A stretch of DNA of 64,000 nt from Chloroflexota bacterium (GCA_022573285.1 JACZUF010000005.1:53656-117655); one strand, 5' to 3'. Shown: positions 51,495 to 60,180, numbered from the stretch's first letter. Numbers and translations are program-made. The notes: a model not told the origin generated them from the sequence alone.

Positions 51495-52487
51495 ATGCGA
51501 TTTGGGATCAACCTGGGCGGCGGAGACCGGCGGGACCAGTCCCGGGAAGAGGGATTGGCGGCGCGGCTGGCCAAGGCACGATTGGCCAAAGAGATGGGAT
51601 ATCACTCGCTCTGGACCGGCGCGGGTTATCTCAACAACGACTTCCACGCCATGATGCTGCTGGCCCGGGTGGCGGCGGAGGCTCCGGGACTGGAGCTGGG
51701 CATGGTGGCCCTGCTGCCCCTGTACCACCCGGTGGAGGCGGCGGAGCAGATCTCCACGCTGGACGTGATCAGCGGAGGCAGGTTCGTCCTGGCCCCGGCC
51801 TTGGGCTGGCGGGACTTCCAGTTCAAGGCCTTTGAAGTGCCCAAAAATGAGCGGCTCTCCCGCTTCCGCGAGGTCCGGGAGGTTATGGAGAAGCTATGGA
51901 ACCAGGACCGGGTCACCCACCGGGGCCGTCACTTCCATCTGGACGATGTCCCTGGGGCCGGCGCGCCGGTCCAGAAACCCCACCCCAAGGTCTATCTGGC
52001 GGCCAACTTAGAACGGGGCGTGCTGCGGGCCGCCAAGGAAGCCGACGGCTGGCTGGTCAGTTCCCGGTCGACCCTGACCACCATCGGTGTCCAGGCGCCC
52101 CTGTACCGCGAGGCGATTAAAGAGGCGGGGGAGTCTGGGAAACCGGGCTACATCGCGGCTTGGCGCGAGGTCTTCGTGGCGGACAGCCGTCAGCAGGCCA
52201 TCGACATCGTGCGGCCCCAGGTGGAGTGGCTCTACAAGGACCGGGCCGCCCTGGGCCATAGCCAGGAACTGCCCGAAGCCGACCGTATCGACGTGCCCTT
52301 CGAGCAGGTGCTGGAGGGCCGCTTCATAATCGGCAGCCCCGAAGAGTGCATCGAAGAGGTCCACAAATACCAAGAGCAGGGCGTGGAAGAACTGATACTC
52401 CGCTCCCAGTGGCCGGGCATGGAAGGGGACGTGACCACCAAGTCCCTCCGCCTCTTCGCCGAGAAGGTCATGCCCCACTTCGTTTAG
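51495..52487 (+). CDS. LLM-class flavin-dependent monooxygenase (3 of 4)
   Basis: 330 residues of the luciferase-like family: LAKARLAKEMGYHSLWTGAGY, LELGMVALLPLYHPVEAAEQISTLDVISGGRFVLAPALGW, VQKPHPKVYLAANLERGVLRAAKEADGWL. The start at ATG 51495 is preceded by a GGCGGAGG-type purine run. Single gene between two terminator or repeat regions. Substrate unknown. Confidence 0.92.
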   Translation: MRFGINLGGGDRRDQSREEGLAARLAKARLAKEMGYHSLWTGAGYLNNDFHAMMLLARVAAEAPGLELGMVALLPLYHPVEAAEQISTLDVISGGRFVLAPALGWRDFQFKAFEVPKNERLSRFREVREVMEKLWNQDRVTHRGRHFHLDDVPGAGAPVQKPHPKVYLAANLERGVLRAAKEADGWLVSSRSTLTTIGVQAPLYREAIKEAGESGKPGYIAAWREVFVADSRQQAIDIVRPQVEWLYKDRAALGHSQELPEADRIDVPFEQVLEGRFIIGSPEECIEEVHKYQEQGVEELILRSQWPGMEGDVTTKSLRLFAEKVMPHFV

Positions 52488-52494
52488 GGTTCAT

Positions 52495-52585
52495 GCAGAA
52501 TGTGGTTCGACAAGCTCACCACGAACGGAACCAGGTCTCTCTCCCGTTCGTCCTGAGCTCGTCGAAGGACTCGCCCGGGCCAATG
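52495..52585. repeat. Dispersed GTTCGACAAGCTCACC-type inverted repeat
   Basis: GTTCGACAAGCTCACCACGA and, inverted, TCGTCCTGAGCTCGTCGAA on the two sides of a short spacer. A common dispersed repeat form; non-coding, between two convergent genes. Confidence 0.5.
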
Positions 52586-52610
52586 CAATTTGAAAACGCA
52601 GTTGCACTGC

Positions 52611-53447
52611 TCACCTGGCGTGGTACTGCGGCGGCCTTTTCTCAACGAACGACTGGCTGGCCTCTTTGAAATCCTCGGTCAGGTGCAACTTTAAAGGCAG
52701 CATCTGCATGTCGGCATCGGCCACCGGCTGGACCCATTGACGCCGCGTCAGCTTCACCGCCGCCCTGGTTGCCAGCGGCGGAGACTTCAACACCTTCTCC
52801 GCCAGTTCCTCGGCGGCGCTCAGGTGCTCTCCCGTGGGCACCAGGCGGTTGATGAGCCCCAGCCGGTACAACTCGGCGGCCTCGATGGGCTCTCCCGTAA
52901 TCACCATTTCTGACGCTATCTTGGAGGGCATGAAGGCGTTGACCTTGGCCCAGACCCTGCCCCCGGCCAGTCCCCGGCGCGTCTCAGTGATGCCGAATTT
53001 GGCTTCCTCCGAGGCAACTATCATGTCGGACTCGGCGGCGATTACTATGCCCGCGCCCAGGGCGTACCCGTGGACTGCGGCGATGATGGGTTTCCAGTTG
53101 ATGGAACGGCCCATGTAGCCCTCGGGATTGCGCCCCCGCTCCCTGCGGGCGCTCTGCTCCGGCGTCATCGCCACGAAGCGCTGCTTGATGTCGGCCCCGG
53201 CGCAGAAACTCCGCCCCGCGCCGTGGACGATGGCCACCCAGGCCTCGTCGTCCAGGTCGAACTCCAGTAGCGCCGCGTGCAGGTCGTCTTCGAACTGGTC
53301 GTTGACCGCGTTCAGCGCCTGGGGCCGGTTGAACATGATGTAGGCGGTCCGCCCCCGTCTTTTGTACATCATGGTCTCGTACTCGGTGATTATCTTTGGG
53401 GTTTGGGGCTCTTCGGCCTTCCGTGTCTTGTTCCGTGTCTCGGGCAC
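52611..53447 (-). CDS. Enoyl-CoA hydratase/carnitinyl-CoA dehydratase-like crotonase
   Basis: About 278 residues from GTG 53447, chosen because GGAGGT lies 7 nt upstream; the open frame reaches 53513. Crotonase motifs: VAIVHGAGRSFCAGADIKQ, AAVHGYALGAGIVIAAESDMIVASEEAKFGITETRRGLAGG and the C-terminal helix. The first Glu site (G-C-E in typical members) reads GIVIAAESD, so activity may differ. Divergent from the Cys4-HTH gene, with the shared promoter region between them. Confidence 0.88.
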   Translation of the reverse strand: MPETRNKTRKAEEPQTPKIITEYETMMYKRRGRTAYIMFNRPQALNAVNDQFEDDLHAALLEFDLDDEAWVAIVHGAGRSFCAGADIKQRFVAMTPEQSARRERGRNPEGYMGRSINWKPIIAAVHGYALGAGIVIAAESDMIVASEEAKFGITETRRGLAGGRVWAKVNAFMPSKIASEMVITGEPIEAAELYRLGLINRLVPTGEHLSAAEELAEKVLKSPPLATRAAVKLTRRQWVQPVADADMQMLPLKLHLTEDFKEASQSFVEKRPPQYHAR

Positions 53448-53541
53448 TGGGGCCACCTCCGGGTTTTGCGTGCGGTGTGCTGAGTTCTGGGGCGGTCTGA
53501 GCGTGAAAATCAAGAAAGTAGAAAATCTGTTCCAAAAAGAG

Positions 53542-53571
53542 TTGACATATTGAGAACGGGCGTTCTAAACT
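53542..53571 (+). promoter_or_regulatory. Promoter of the Cys4-HTH gene
   Basis: TTGACA (53542-53547), 18-nt spacer, TAAACT (53566-53571), with the palindromic operator filling the spacer. Confidence 0.65.
53553..53566. promoter_or_regulatory. Perfect AGAAC-N4-GTTCT operator (LexA type)
   Basis: AGAACGGGCGTTCT is fully symmetrical and matches the LexA consensus CGAACRNRYGTTYC at 12 of 14 positions. It lies between -35 and -10, as repressor sites do. A related site controls the mutasome at 37212. Confidence 0.6.
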
Positions 53572-53585
53572 AAGCAGGCAATATT

Positions 53586-53599
53586 AGAACATCTGTTTT
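53586..53599 (+). promoter_or_regulatory. Second, weaker operator-like site
   Basis: AGAACATCTGTTTT lies 20 bp downstream of the first operator and directly before the RBS (GGAG) of the gene at 53605. Confidence 0.4.
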
Positions 53600-53604
53600 G
53601 GAGT

Positions 53605-53946
53605 ATGGAAATGACCGCTTTAGATTGGCCCATCACCTCTAGCCCCGTTCTCGACGCCGTGCCCGAATTCTACCATTACGAAGACACGGGCTGTGAGGTC
53701 TCCGCCTCCTGCCTCAACTGCCCGTTGCCCCAGTGCAAGTACGACGACCCGGCCTGGTTCCAGCGCAACCGGCGTTTGGCCCGGGACTTCAAGATCTGGT
53801 CGGCCATGCAGCAAGACAACCTGACGGTTGAGGAGGCTGCGGAGCGGTTCTCCGTCACCGTGCGCACCATCTTCCGGATCATGCGCCGCTGCCGCGACGC
53901 CGCCATGATTGACCAGGAAGAGCTGGCGGTATTCGCCGCGGACTAG
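53605..53946 (+). CDS. Small Cys4 plus helix-turn-helix protein
   Basis: 113 residues. The N-terminal half has Cys30, Cys36, Cys39 and Cys44 (GCEVSASCLNCPLPQC), a pattern suited to a zinc or Fe-S site. The C-terminal half (about 72-96) is a helix-turn-helix: LTVEEAAERFSVTVRTIFRIMRRC. It is a likely DNA-binding regulator that could respond to oxidation or metal through the cysteines. Its promoter carries a LexA-type palindrome, so it is itself repressed, perhaps by LexA or by its own product. No family name is known to me. Confidence 0.72.
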   Translation: MEMTALDWPITSSPVLDAVPEFYHYEDTGCEVSASCLNCPLPQCKYDDPAWFQRNRRLARDFKIWSAMQQDNLTVEEAAERFSVTVRTIFRIMRRCRDAAMIDQEELAVFAAD

Positions 53947-53955
53947 GGCTGAAAA

Positions 53956-54294
53956 GTGAGGGCTCTCCCGCGTACACACCGTCGTTCCGGCGCAGGCCGG
54001 AACCCAGAGCGGCACCCCTGCGTCTACCTACTTGCGAGCAGACAAAATGGCACCCTGTACGTGGGTGTCACCTCTAATCTCATCCAGCGTGTCTGGCAGC
54101 ACAAAAAAGACTTGGCACAGGGGTTTACCCAGCGTTACCGCGTACACATGTTGGTGTGGTATCAGGCACACGATACAATGGAAAGCGCGATTGCTCGAGA
54201 GAAGGCTATCAAGGCTTGGAAGCGGTCTTGGAAATTGGCGCTGGTTGAGGAGTTCAATCCCGGATGGCGTGATTTGTATGAGGGGTTGGGATAG
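53956..54294 (+). CDS. GIY-YIG nuclease-domain protein 2
   Basis: 112 residues from GTG 53956. The GIY-YIG domain begins at CVYLLASRQNGTLYVGVTSNLIQRVWQHK and has Glu in SAIAREKAIKAW. It is related to the protein at 35121 (shared GTLYxGxTxNLxxR, GFTQxY, ESAIxREKxIKxW). Its N-terminal 23 residues (RRSGAGRNPE) are a translation of the dispersed repeat itself, so the true start may lie elsewhere. More repeats follow at 54294-54430. No catalytic defect seen. Confidence 0.75.
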   Translation: MRALPRTHRRSGAGRNPERHPCVYLLASRQNGTLYVGVTSNLIQRVWQHKKDLAQGFTQRYRVHMLVWYQAHDTMESAIAREKAIKAWKRSWKLALVEEFNPGWRDLYEGLG

Positions 54295-54430
54295 CTGGAG
54301 CCCGGCCTTCGCCGGAAAGACGCAAAAAGTCCCCACCGTCATTCCAGCGAAAGCTGGAATCCAGGGAATTCGCACATCATGATATCTGGCTAAAGCAGAC
54401 ATTCTGGATTCCGGCCTTCGCCGGAAAGAC
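53980..54430. repeat. Dispersed palindromic repeats around GIY-YIG gene 2
   Basis: Three or more short palindromes of the TTCCGGC...GCCGGAA and ATTCCAGC...GCTGGAAT type: about 53984-54006, 54300-54322, 54337-54366 and 54403-54431. They lie on both sides of, and partly within, the GIY-YIG reading frame. Confidence 0.7.
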
Positions 54431-54482
54431 GGGCAAGCCGGGCTGATGACCGGTTGCTGGGAATTGCCAAGTCCCGAAACAT

Positions 54483-54518
54483 AAAAGGGGCCCGCCTGAG
54501 GCGGGCCCCTTTTTCTTC
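54483..54518. terminator. Strong bidirectional terminator
   Basis: A 14-bp perfect stem AAAAGGGGCCCGCC/GGCGGGCCCCTTTT with a 3-nt loop. It serves the acyl-CoA dehydrogenase on the minus strand and anything read from the GIY-YIG side. Confidence 0.85.
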
Positions 54519-54536
54519 TGGCGTGAATCCGGAATA

Positions 54537-55712
54537 TTAGCCGCGGGGCAGGCCCAGTCCCCGTCCGGCGATGATGTTGCGCTGGATCTCCGAGGTCCCA
54601 GCGGCGATGGTGCCGGCGAAGGCGTTCATCCAGTGTTCTTGGACCCGGCCCTTCAGGGGCGCCCACTTCTCTTCCCGGCCCAGGGTGCCGTACATGCCCA
54701 GGATGTCCATGGAAGCCTCGGTCACCCGCTGCACGGTCTCGCTGCCGAAGACCTTGCTCATGGACGCTTCTTTGGTGGGAATGAGGTCCTGGGACTGCAT
54801 GTAGGCCACGTTGTAGGCCATCAAACGGGCGACTTCACATTCGATGTACCGGTCGGCCATCAGGCTGCGCACCCAGGGAATTTCCATGAGGGGCTGTCCG
54901 TTGCGTTTGGTCTCCGTGGCGAACTCCTTGGTGTCGTCCAGCAACCGGCGGGCGGAGGCGGAGTAGTCGATGCCGGAACGCTCGAAGTCCAGCAGGGTCA
55001 CCGCCACGTACCAGCCCCGGTCCTCGTCGCCGACCACGTTGGCCCTGGGCACCCGGACGTCGTCGAAGGTTACCTGGTTGAACTCATGACCGCCGGCCAT
55101 GTTGATGATGGGCCGGACCGACACTCCGGGGCTCTTCATGTCCACCAGCACAAAGCTGATGCCACGGTGCTTGGGGGCGTCGGGGTCGGTGCGGGTGAGC
55201 AGCATGATCCAGTCGGCGCGGTGGGCCAGGGTGGTCCATACCTTGGCGCCGTTGATCACCAGGTCGTCGCCGTCGCGCACCGCGCGGGTGCTGAGCGAGG
55301 CCAGGTCGGAGCCCGATTCCGGCTCGCTGTACCCCTGGCACCACTGGACCTCGCCCTTGGCCACGGGCGGCAGGTGGGTCTTCTTCTGCTCTTCGGAACC
55401 ATGGATCATCAGGGTGGGACCCAGCATACGGACGCCGAAGATATCCCGTCCGGGGGCCCTCATGTAGGCTAATTCCTCGTTGAAGATGGCCGACTTTACC
55501 GGAGAGGCTTTCTGGCCGCCGTACTCCTCCGGCCAGTGCATGGTGAGCCAGCCCCTCTCCGCCATCTTTTGGCGGATGGCCCCGTTCAGGTCCCAGTCAT
55601 CCTCTTCGGGGTAGCGGCCGGCGCCTTCCCATGTATCGGGAAGCTCGGTCTTCATGAATGCCCGCAGTTCTCTCCGAAACTCTTCGTCCTCGGCAGTGAA
55701 CTTGAACTCCAC
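54537..55712 (-). CDS. Acyl-CoA dehydrogenase family protein
   Basis: 391 residues. GWLTMHWPEEYGGQKASP, VQWCQGYSEPESGSDLASLSTRAVRDGDDLVINGAKVWTT, GGHEFNQVTFDDVRVPRANVVG and the C-terminal GTLGREEKWAPLKGRVQEHWMNAFAGTIAAGTSEIQRNIIAGRGLGLPRG place it firmly in the family. The end motif with G-T-S-E-I-Q-R-N-I is full. It oxidises an acyl-CoA with FAD; long-branched or steroid side-chain substrates are common for this subgroup. Ends at a strong terminator. Confidence 0.94.
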   Translation of the reverse strand: MEFKFTAEDEEFRRELRAFMKTELPDTWEGAGRYPEEDDWDLNGAIRQKMAERGWLTMHWPEEYGGQKASPVKSAIFNEELAYMRAPGRDIFGVRMLGPTLMIHGSEEQKKTHLPPVAKGEVQWCQGYSEPESGSDLASLSTRAVRDGDDLVINGAKVWTTLAHRADWIMLLTRTDPDAPKHRGISFVLVDMKSPGVSVRPIINMAGGHEFNQVTFDDVRVPRANVVGDEDRGWYVAVTLLDFERSGIDYSASARRLLDDTKEFATETKRNGQPLMEIPWVRSLMADRYIECEVARLMAYNVAYMQSQDLIPTKEASMSKVFGSETVQRVTEASMDILGMYGTLGREEKWAPLKGRVQEHWMNAFAGTIAAGTSEIQRNIIAGRGLGLPRG

Positions 55713-55763
55713 GGCATATCTCCTATGGGTGTCTCTCTTGGCGGCTTAAATACGAAAAGAGGG

Positions 55764-56000
55764 CTAGTTCCCCACCGCGACGCAGGTGACGGTGCGCACC
55801 ACGCCCGGGACGGTATGGATATGACCGGTGACTAGGTCACCCACCACGGACATGTCCTCGCCGGACACCACCGCGATGATGTCGTAGGGTCCCGTTACCA
55901 CGTCCACCGTGGCGATGCCGGTCAGACCGGTCAAGGTATTGGCCACGTCGCGCGTCTTCCCGACCGCAGTCTCGATCAACAGATATGCTTTGGTTGCCAT
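55764..56000 (-). CDS. Stand-alone Lrp/AsnC ligand-binding (RAM) domain
   Basis: 78 residues that match only the effector-binding half of Lrp/AsnC regulators: AYLLIETAVGKTRDVANTLTGLTGIATVDVVTGPYDIIAVVSGEDMSVVGDLV. No DNA-binding part is encoded. Such single-domain proteins may sense amino acids or tune other regulators. It lies upstream of the acyl-CoA dehydrogenase on the same strand, 50 bp apart. Confidence 0.88.
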   Translation of the reverse strand: MATKAYLLIETAVGKTRDVANTLTGLTGIATVDVVTGPYDIIAVVSGEDMSVVGDLVTGHIHTVPGVVRTVTCVAVGN

Positions 56001-56120
56001 GGTTCCCCCCTCACCAGTCTTGCTGGGTATAGGAGGTCATTCTACGGCCCGGCTTCTTACGGTGTCAATTTGGTGTAGACGTCCGCGGCGGCTACCCGGC
56101 CCCGGCTATAATGGGTCCCT

Positions 56121-56846
56121 ATGCCCCAGAGAATGGAACTGCTGAAGGCGGGCGCGTCCCAATTGGGAATCGCCTTGTCCGACGGCCAACTGGACCAATT
56201 CGAGACCTATTTCCACGAGCTGACCGACTGGAACCAACGGGCCAACCTGACGGCCATCACCGGGTACGATGAGGTCCAGGTCAAGCACTTCTTGGATTCG
56301 CTGACTGTGTGTCTGGTGGCTCGAGAGTCACTGGAGGGCCCCACGCGGGTGATCGACGTGGGCGCCGGGGCCGGGTTGCCAGGCCTGGCCCTGAAGTTGG
56401 TCTTTCCAGGGATACGACTCTCTCTGTTGGAGTCGGTGGCCAAGAAGACAGCATTTTTGGAGCACCTGACGGCCAAGCTCGGCCTGGAAGGAGTCTCGGT
56501 CCACACCGGCCGTGCGGAGAACTTGGCCCGCAAGGAGGGGCTGAGGGATGCCTTCGACCTAGTGGTGGTGCGGGGCGTGGCCAGGCTGCCGCTGCTGTTG
56601 GAATACTGCCTGCCCTTCTGCGAGACCGGCGGCAGGGTGGTTGCCCTGAAACACGGAGGCGATGGTCGGGAACTGGACGCGGCGGCCAACGCCCTAGCGC
56701 AACTGGGTGGTCGCATCGAAGAAGTGGCCAGGGTGTTGATTGATGGGCTGACCGACGACCGGGTGGTCATCGCCGTCGAGAAGACGGGGCCGAGCCGGGA
56801 GAGGTATCCCAGGAGAACGGGCATCCCGGCTAAGCGGCCCCTTTAA
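56121..56846 (+). CDS. rsmG: 16S rRNA (guanine-527 N7) methyltransferase RsmG
   Basis: 241 residues. DWNQRANLTAITGYDEVQVKHFLDSL at the N terminus, the SAM site RVIDVGAGAGLPGLALKLVFPGIRLSLLES, then VVVRGVARLPLLLEYCLPF and VVALKHGG. This is the RsmG/GidB order. Its stop overlaps the end of the convergent gene at 56843 by 4 bp. Confidence 0.94.
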   Translation: MPQRMELLKAGASQLGIALSDGQLDQFETYFHELTDWNQRANLTAITGYDEVQVKHFLDSLTVCLVARESLEGPTRVIDVGAGAGLPGLALKLVFPGIRLSLLESVAKKTAFLEHLTAKLGLEGVSVHTGRAENLARKEGLRDAFDLVVVRGVARLPLLLEYCLPFCETGGRVVALKHGGDGRELDAAANALAQLGGRIEEVARVLIDGLTDDRVVIAVEKTGPSRERYPRRTGIPAKRPL

Positions 56847-57073
56847 TCCACCTCGTTTAGAGCTTCGATTTCGCCTGTCTCGTCAATAGCGACCTGGTAA
56901 CCCTCAATTTCAGTAGGAATCTGCTTGAGGAGGTCGCCAGTTTTCTCCACGACGAACACCCTGATACATGGCTCACCCGAACACAATCCCATGGCGGTCC
57001 CCACGACGCCGGGTAGGGCCATCAACTGCTCGCAATGTTCTTCCAACACCCGTTGCAAAGGCTTCCGAGCCAT
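56843..57073 (-). CDS. Small protein resembling the pro-region of the adjacent protease
   Basis: 76 residues. The segment LMALPGVVGTAMGLCSGEPCIRVFVVEKTGDLLKQIPTEIEGYQVAI matches, in order and spacing, residues about 47-92 of the protease at 57147 (LLAKDGVVGTALGLDENGNAVIQVF...IPAKLDGVAVQV). It has no signal peptide. The shared unit may be a small inhibitor or folding domain. It lies 74 bp downstream of the protease gene on the same strand, beyond a hairpin at 57094. Confidence 0.75.
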   Translation of the reverse strand: MARKPLQRVLEEHCEQLMALPGVVGTAMGLCSGEPCIRVFVVEKTGDLLKQIPTEIEGYQVAIDETGEIEALNEVD

Positions 57074-57093
57074 ACTCTGCCTTTCGGCGAAAC

Positions 57094-57130
57094 AGAAGTG
57101 GGCCGGGTATACAGTGTCCGGCCCACTTCT
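57094..57130. terminator. 13-bp hairpin between protease and small protein genes
   Basis: A perfect stem AGAAGTGGGCCGG/CCGGCCCACTTCT with an 11-nt loop. A likely terminator for the protease transcript on the minus strand. Confidence 0.7.
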
Positions 57131-57146
57131 ATATCACCCAGGCGGT

Positions 57147-58862
57147 CTAGGGATGGACAGTGAAGCAGCCGCCGCAGACCCCACTGGTACCATCGAGGTT
57201 GGTGACCCGCACGTCCCACACGCGGTCCCACGACGGGCCGCCAGACTTTGCGGAAAAGTCCAAGGTGATGGTGTTGGCGTCAACCACCACGACGTTGGAG
57301 GCTGCCGGCGCGGGGCCATTGCCGTTTTCCAAGGTCACATCGGCCCCGTCCACAAAGCCCGAACCCTTGATAGTGACATCTGATATCGTCGTGCCCGCAT
57401 CCATTGCATTGGGGGCGATGCTGTCCACGGAGACCCCACCATCGCCTCCAGCCGCTTCTGTGGTGAAGCTGCTGGTAAAGGCCGGGTCCAGGGCATTGCC
57501 GGCGGTGTCGGTGACGCCGCTGGTCACCGTCACAGTGTGGGCGGTCTCGTTGGTCAGGTCGGCGTCGGGGTCGAAGGTGGCGCTCAAGTTGTCGTCAGCC
57601 ACGGTGATTACGCCGGCCAGGTTAGCCAACTCGTTGGTGAGGGTGAAGGTAGTACTGGTCACGCTGTTGGGGTCTACCGGCTCGGAGAAAGAAACCGTGA
57701 CGTTGGTGGTGACCGCCGCGCCAGTGGCGCTGTCTGCCGGGTCCACGGAGGTCACCGTGGGCCCGGTGGTGTCTTCCACAGGAGCCTTGCCGTCTACACT
57801 GAGGTCGAATACCAATGTACAGCCGCTGCACACGTTGCTTGCCAGCTCGCTGAACACCAGGTCTATCCGGTTCACGATGGTGGACGTGCTCGAGCCAGCG
57901 AAGAGCAAGCCTACTGGGTCCGCCGAGTCGTCGTCTGTCACCACCAGTGAACCCGAGTCCCCGCCGGCGCTGAAGGCGGTGTCCGGGCTCTCGATGACCA
58001 GCTGGTCCACGAAGCGGGCCTTTTTGCCCTTGCCGTAGTTGACTTTGATTATGGCGTTAACGCCGGTAATCTCCCCTTGGGTCAGGTGCGTGGTGCGGCC
58101 CCGCTTCTGTACCAGGGTGTTCAGCAGGTTGCCGCAGGCATCGTTCTCGCAGGTCAGGGCCTCGGTGCTGGGTTCAAGGCCCTCGGGGGTGGTGGTGCCT
58201 ATCAGGGGACTAGCCTGGTTTCCATCTTTGGCAATGGCGGCGTCCACCAAGTTGTCACCGCCGTCGAAGTCGATCGGCACGTACGCGGTCAGGGTGCCGA
58301 TGGGGATGGTGTCAGTGGTGGTGCAACTGCTGTCGGCCAGGCCCGGCTGGATGACGCTGCTGCCTGGCCCGGATCCGTTGGCGCCGTTCACGTTGGCATA
58401 AACGTGGTTGTTGCTTAGCCCGTAGCCGACTTCGCTACCGTCCACCAGGCCCACCAGGCGCGCGCCCAGCGTGCCTGTGTAGCAGAATGGGATGACTATA
58501 CTATTTTCATTGCTGCTGGAGACGCCGATGGGCACGGGCGAACTATATTGGGTCGTCTCGTCGTCCTGGGCCTCGAAAGCCCCAGTGACCTTCACCTGAA
58601 CCGCTACGCCGTCCAGCTTGGCAGGGATCCCTCCCACGCCCCGTCGGGAGGTAAACACCTGTATCACAGCGTTGCCATTCTCATCCAGGCCCAGGGCAGT
58701 GCCCACCACGCCATCCTTGGCTAGCAGGGCATCGGTGTGATTCTCCTGCGCCTGCCTGGCCTTTTCAAGGCCTTGCTCGCCTCCGCCCAACACCGGCGTG
58801 GCGGCCAGGGCAGCCAGCAAAATGACCGCCATAATTGCTAATATCGAAAACGGTTTCTTCAT
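57147..58862 (-). CDS. Secreted trypsin-like serine protease with Ig-like domains
   Basis: 571 residues. Signal peptide to about residue 26, pro-like unit (about 30-95), then a chymotrypsin-fold domain with His in GLSNNHVYA, Asp in NLVDAAIAKD and Ser in AFSAGGDSGSLVV (catalytic triad). The second half has a Big_5/SbsA-like domain (TVTSVDPADSATGAAVTTNVTVSFSEPVDP) and an IPT-like C-terminal domain (VDSIAPNAMDAGTTISDVTIKGSGF). Several Cys pairs suggest disulfides outside the cell. No membrane anchor is seen, so it is likely released or wall-bound. Confidence 0.9.
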   Translation of the reverse strand: MKKPFSILAIMAVILLAALAATPVLGGGEQGLEKARQAQENHTDALLAKDGVVGTALGLDENGNAVIQVFTSRRGVGGIPAKLDGVAVQVKVTGAFEAQDDETTQYSSPVPIGVSSSNENSIVIPFCYTGTLGARLVGLVDGSEVGYGLSNNHVYANVNGANGSGPGSSVIQPGLADSSCTTTDTIPIGTLTAYVPIDFDGGDNLVDAAIAKDGNQASPLIGTTTPEGLEPSTEALTCENDACGNLLNTLVQKRGRTTHLTQGEITGVNAIIKVNYGKGKKARFVDQLVIESPDTAFSAGGDSGSLVVTDDDSADPVGLLFAGSSTSTIVNRIDLVFSELASNVCSGCTLVFDLSVDGKAPVEDTTGPTVTSVDPADSATGAAVTTNVTVSFSEPVDPNSVTSTTFTLTNELANLAGVITVADDNLSATFDPDADLTNETAHTVTVTSGVTDTAGNALDPAFTSSFTTEAAGGDGGVSVDSIAPNAMDAGTTISDVTIKGSGFVDGADVTLENGNGPAPAASNVVVVDANTITLDFSAKSGGPSWDRVWDVRVTNLDGTSGVCGGCFTVHP

Positions 58863-59151
58863 GGTTCCCCAACCTCGTCCCAGGATTGCGGGTCGTGACG
58901 GAGACTCCGGTCACATTAAACTACTGGAATCACCCCAGTGCGTGGTGTGAGCCCAGTGTGAGACTGGGCGAATTCTCCGATTGTTTTAACAATTATTGGC
59001 TCTCCGCCATGCCGTGTCAAGACTACAACTACAGATTATGGATACTCAACCGGGATTGCGGGGACGTGCCCACGCCTATATGCTTTACGGGGCCTGCCAA
59101 GGCAGGCACGCCTGGTTTATTAAATTAAAAGTAATTCCGGAGGGGCGCTCT

Positions 59152-60093
59152 ATGTCCGTGTTGGTCACCGGCGGCACGGGGTTCATCGGCAACAGGATCA
59201 TCCGCAAGCTCTTGGACCGGGGCGAAGAGGTGGTCTGCTTCGACCTGGCCCCGCCCCGGGCCAATCTGGAGCCCTACCTGGACCGCATCAGAATGTACCG
59301 GGGCGATGTGACCCAACTGCCCCATCTGCTGGAGGCCATCAACACCCACGAGGTGCATAAGATCATCCACATGGCCGCGCTGTTGCCCCCGGACACCGAG
59401 GAGCGGCACCATTACGCCATGCAGGTCAACATCGGCGGCACCAACAACGTGTTTGAAGCGGCCCGTTGGACTAGCATCGAGCGCGTGGTTTACGCCAGTT
59501 CCATCGCCGTCTACGGAGTCCAAGACACCTTTGGCGACCGGCCCATCAACGAGGACGACCTCAACGACCCAATCAACGTCTACGGCATGACCAAGTCAGT
59601 GAACGATTTCTCGGCCAAGCGCTACATCGACCGTCACGGCCTAGATCTAATAGGGGTGCGCATCTGCACCGTGTTCGGCCACGGAAGGGTCACCGGTATG
59701 ACGGGCATGATCGGCGGACTGTTGATGTCCCTGCCGGCCATCGGAAAGCCCGTGAGCATGCCCTTCCAGCAGGACGAGCAATCTCCCATGATCCATGCCG
59801 AGGACGCAGCAGAGATATTCGTCAGGGCGGCGCTCGCCGAGAAGCTGAACCACCGGGTCTATATCAGCGGGGGCAACTTGTGCACCATTAAGGATATGGC
59901 CGACATCGTGCGCGACATCATCCCCGGCGCCCAGATAACCACCGGAGACCAGTTGGTCCCCCACGTTTACAACCTGGACAATAGCCGGATGCTGGCCGAC
60001 ATCGGCTACGAGATTGCGCCCCTGCGGCAGCGGATCCTGGACCATATCAACGACGCCCGCGCCGAGGCGGGCATGGACCCGCTCAGCGGGTAG
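59152..60093 (+). CDS. NAD-dependent epimerase/dehydratase (extended SDR)
   Basis: About 313 residues from ATG 59152, with GGAGG 9 nt upstream; the open frame to 58996 has no RBS. MSVLVTGGTGFIGNRII at the N terminus binds NAD, IIHMAALLPPD and VYASSIAVYG give the Ser, and YGMTK gives the Tyr-Lys pair. NDP-sugar or related substrate; the exact one cannot be known. Neighbours do not form a sugar-nucleotide operon. Confidence 0.9.
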   Translation: MSVLVTGGTGFIGNRIIRKLLDRGEEVVCFDLAPPRANLEPYLDRIRMYRGDVTQLPHLLEAINTHEVHKIIHMAALLPPDTEERHHYAMQVNIGGTNNVFEAARWTSIERVVYASSIAVYGVQDTFGDRPINEDDLNDPINVYGMTKSVNDFSAKRYIDRHGLDLIGVRICTVFGHGRVTGMTGMIGGLLMSLPAIGKPVSMPFQQDEQSPMIHAEDAAEIFVRAALAEKLNHRVYISGGNLCTIKDMADIVRDIIPGAQITTGDQLVPHVYNLDNSRMLADIGYEIAPLRQRILDHINDARAEAGMDPLSG

Positions 60094-60180
60094 AACGCGC
60101 CGGTGTTTCGGTCTACCCGGTGTGGGTTATAATTGCCTTTACCTTCAGCCACCGCCGAGAGACAGTTAGAGAGAGATGAG

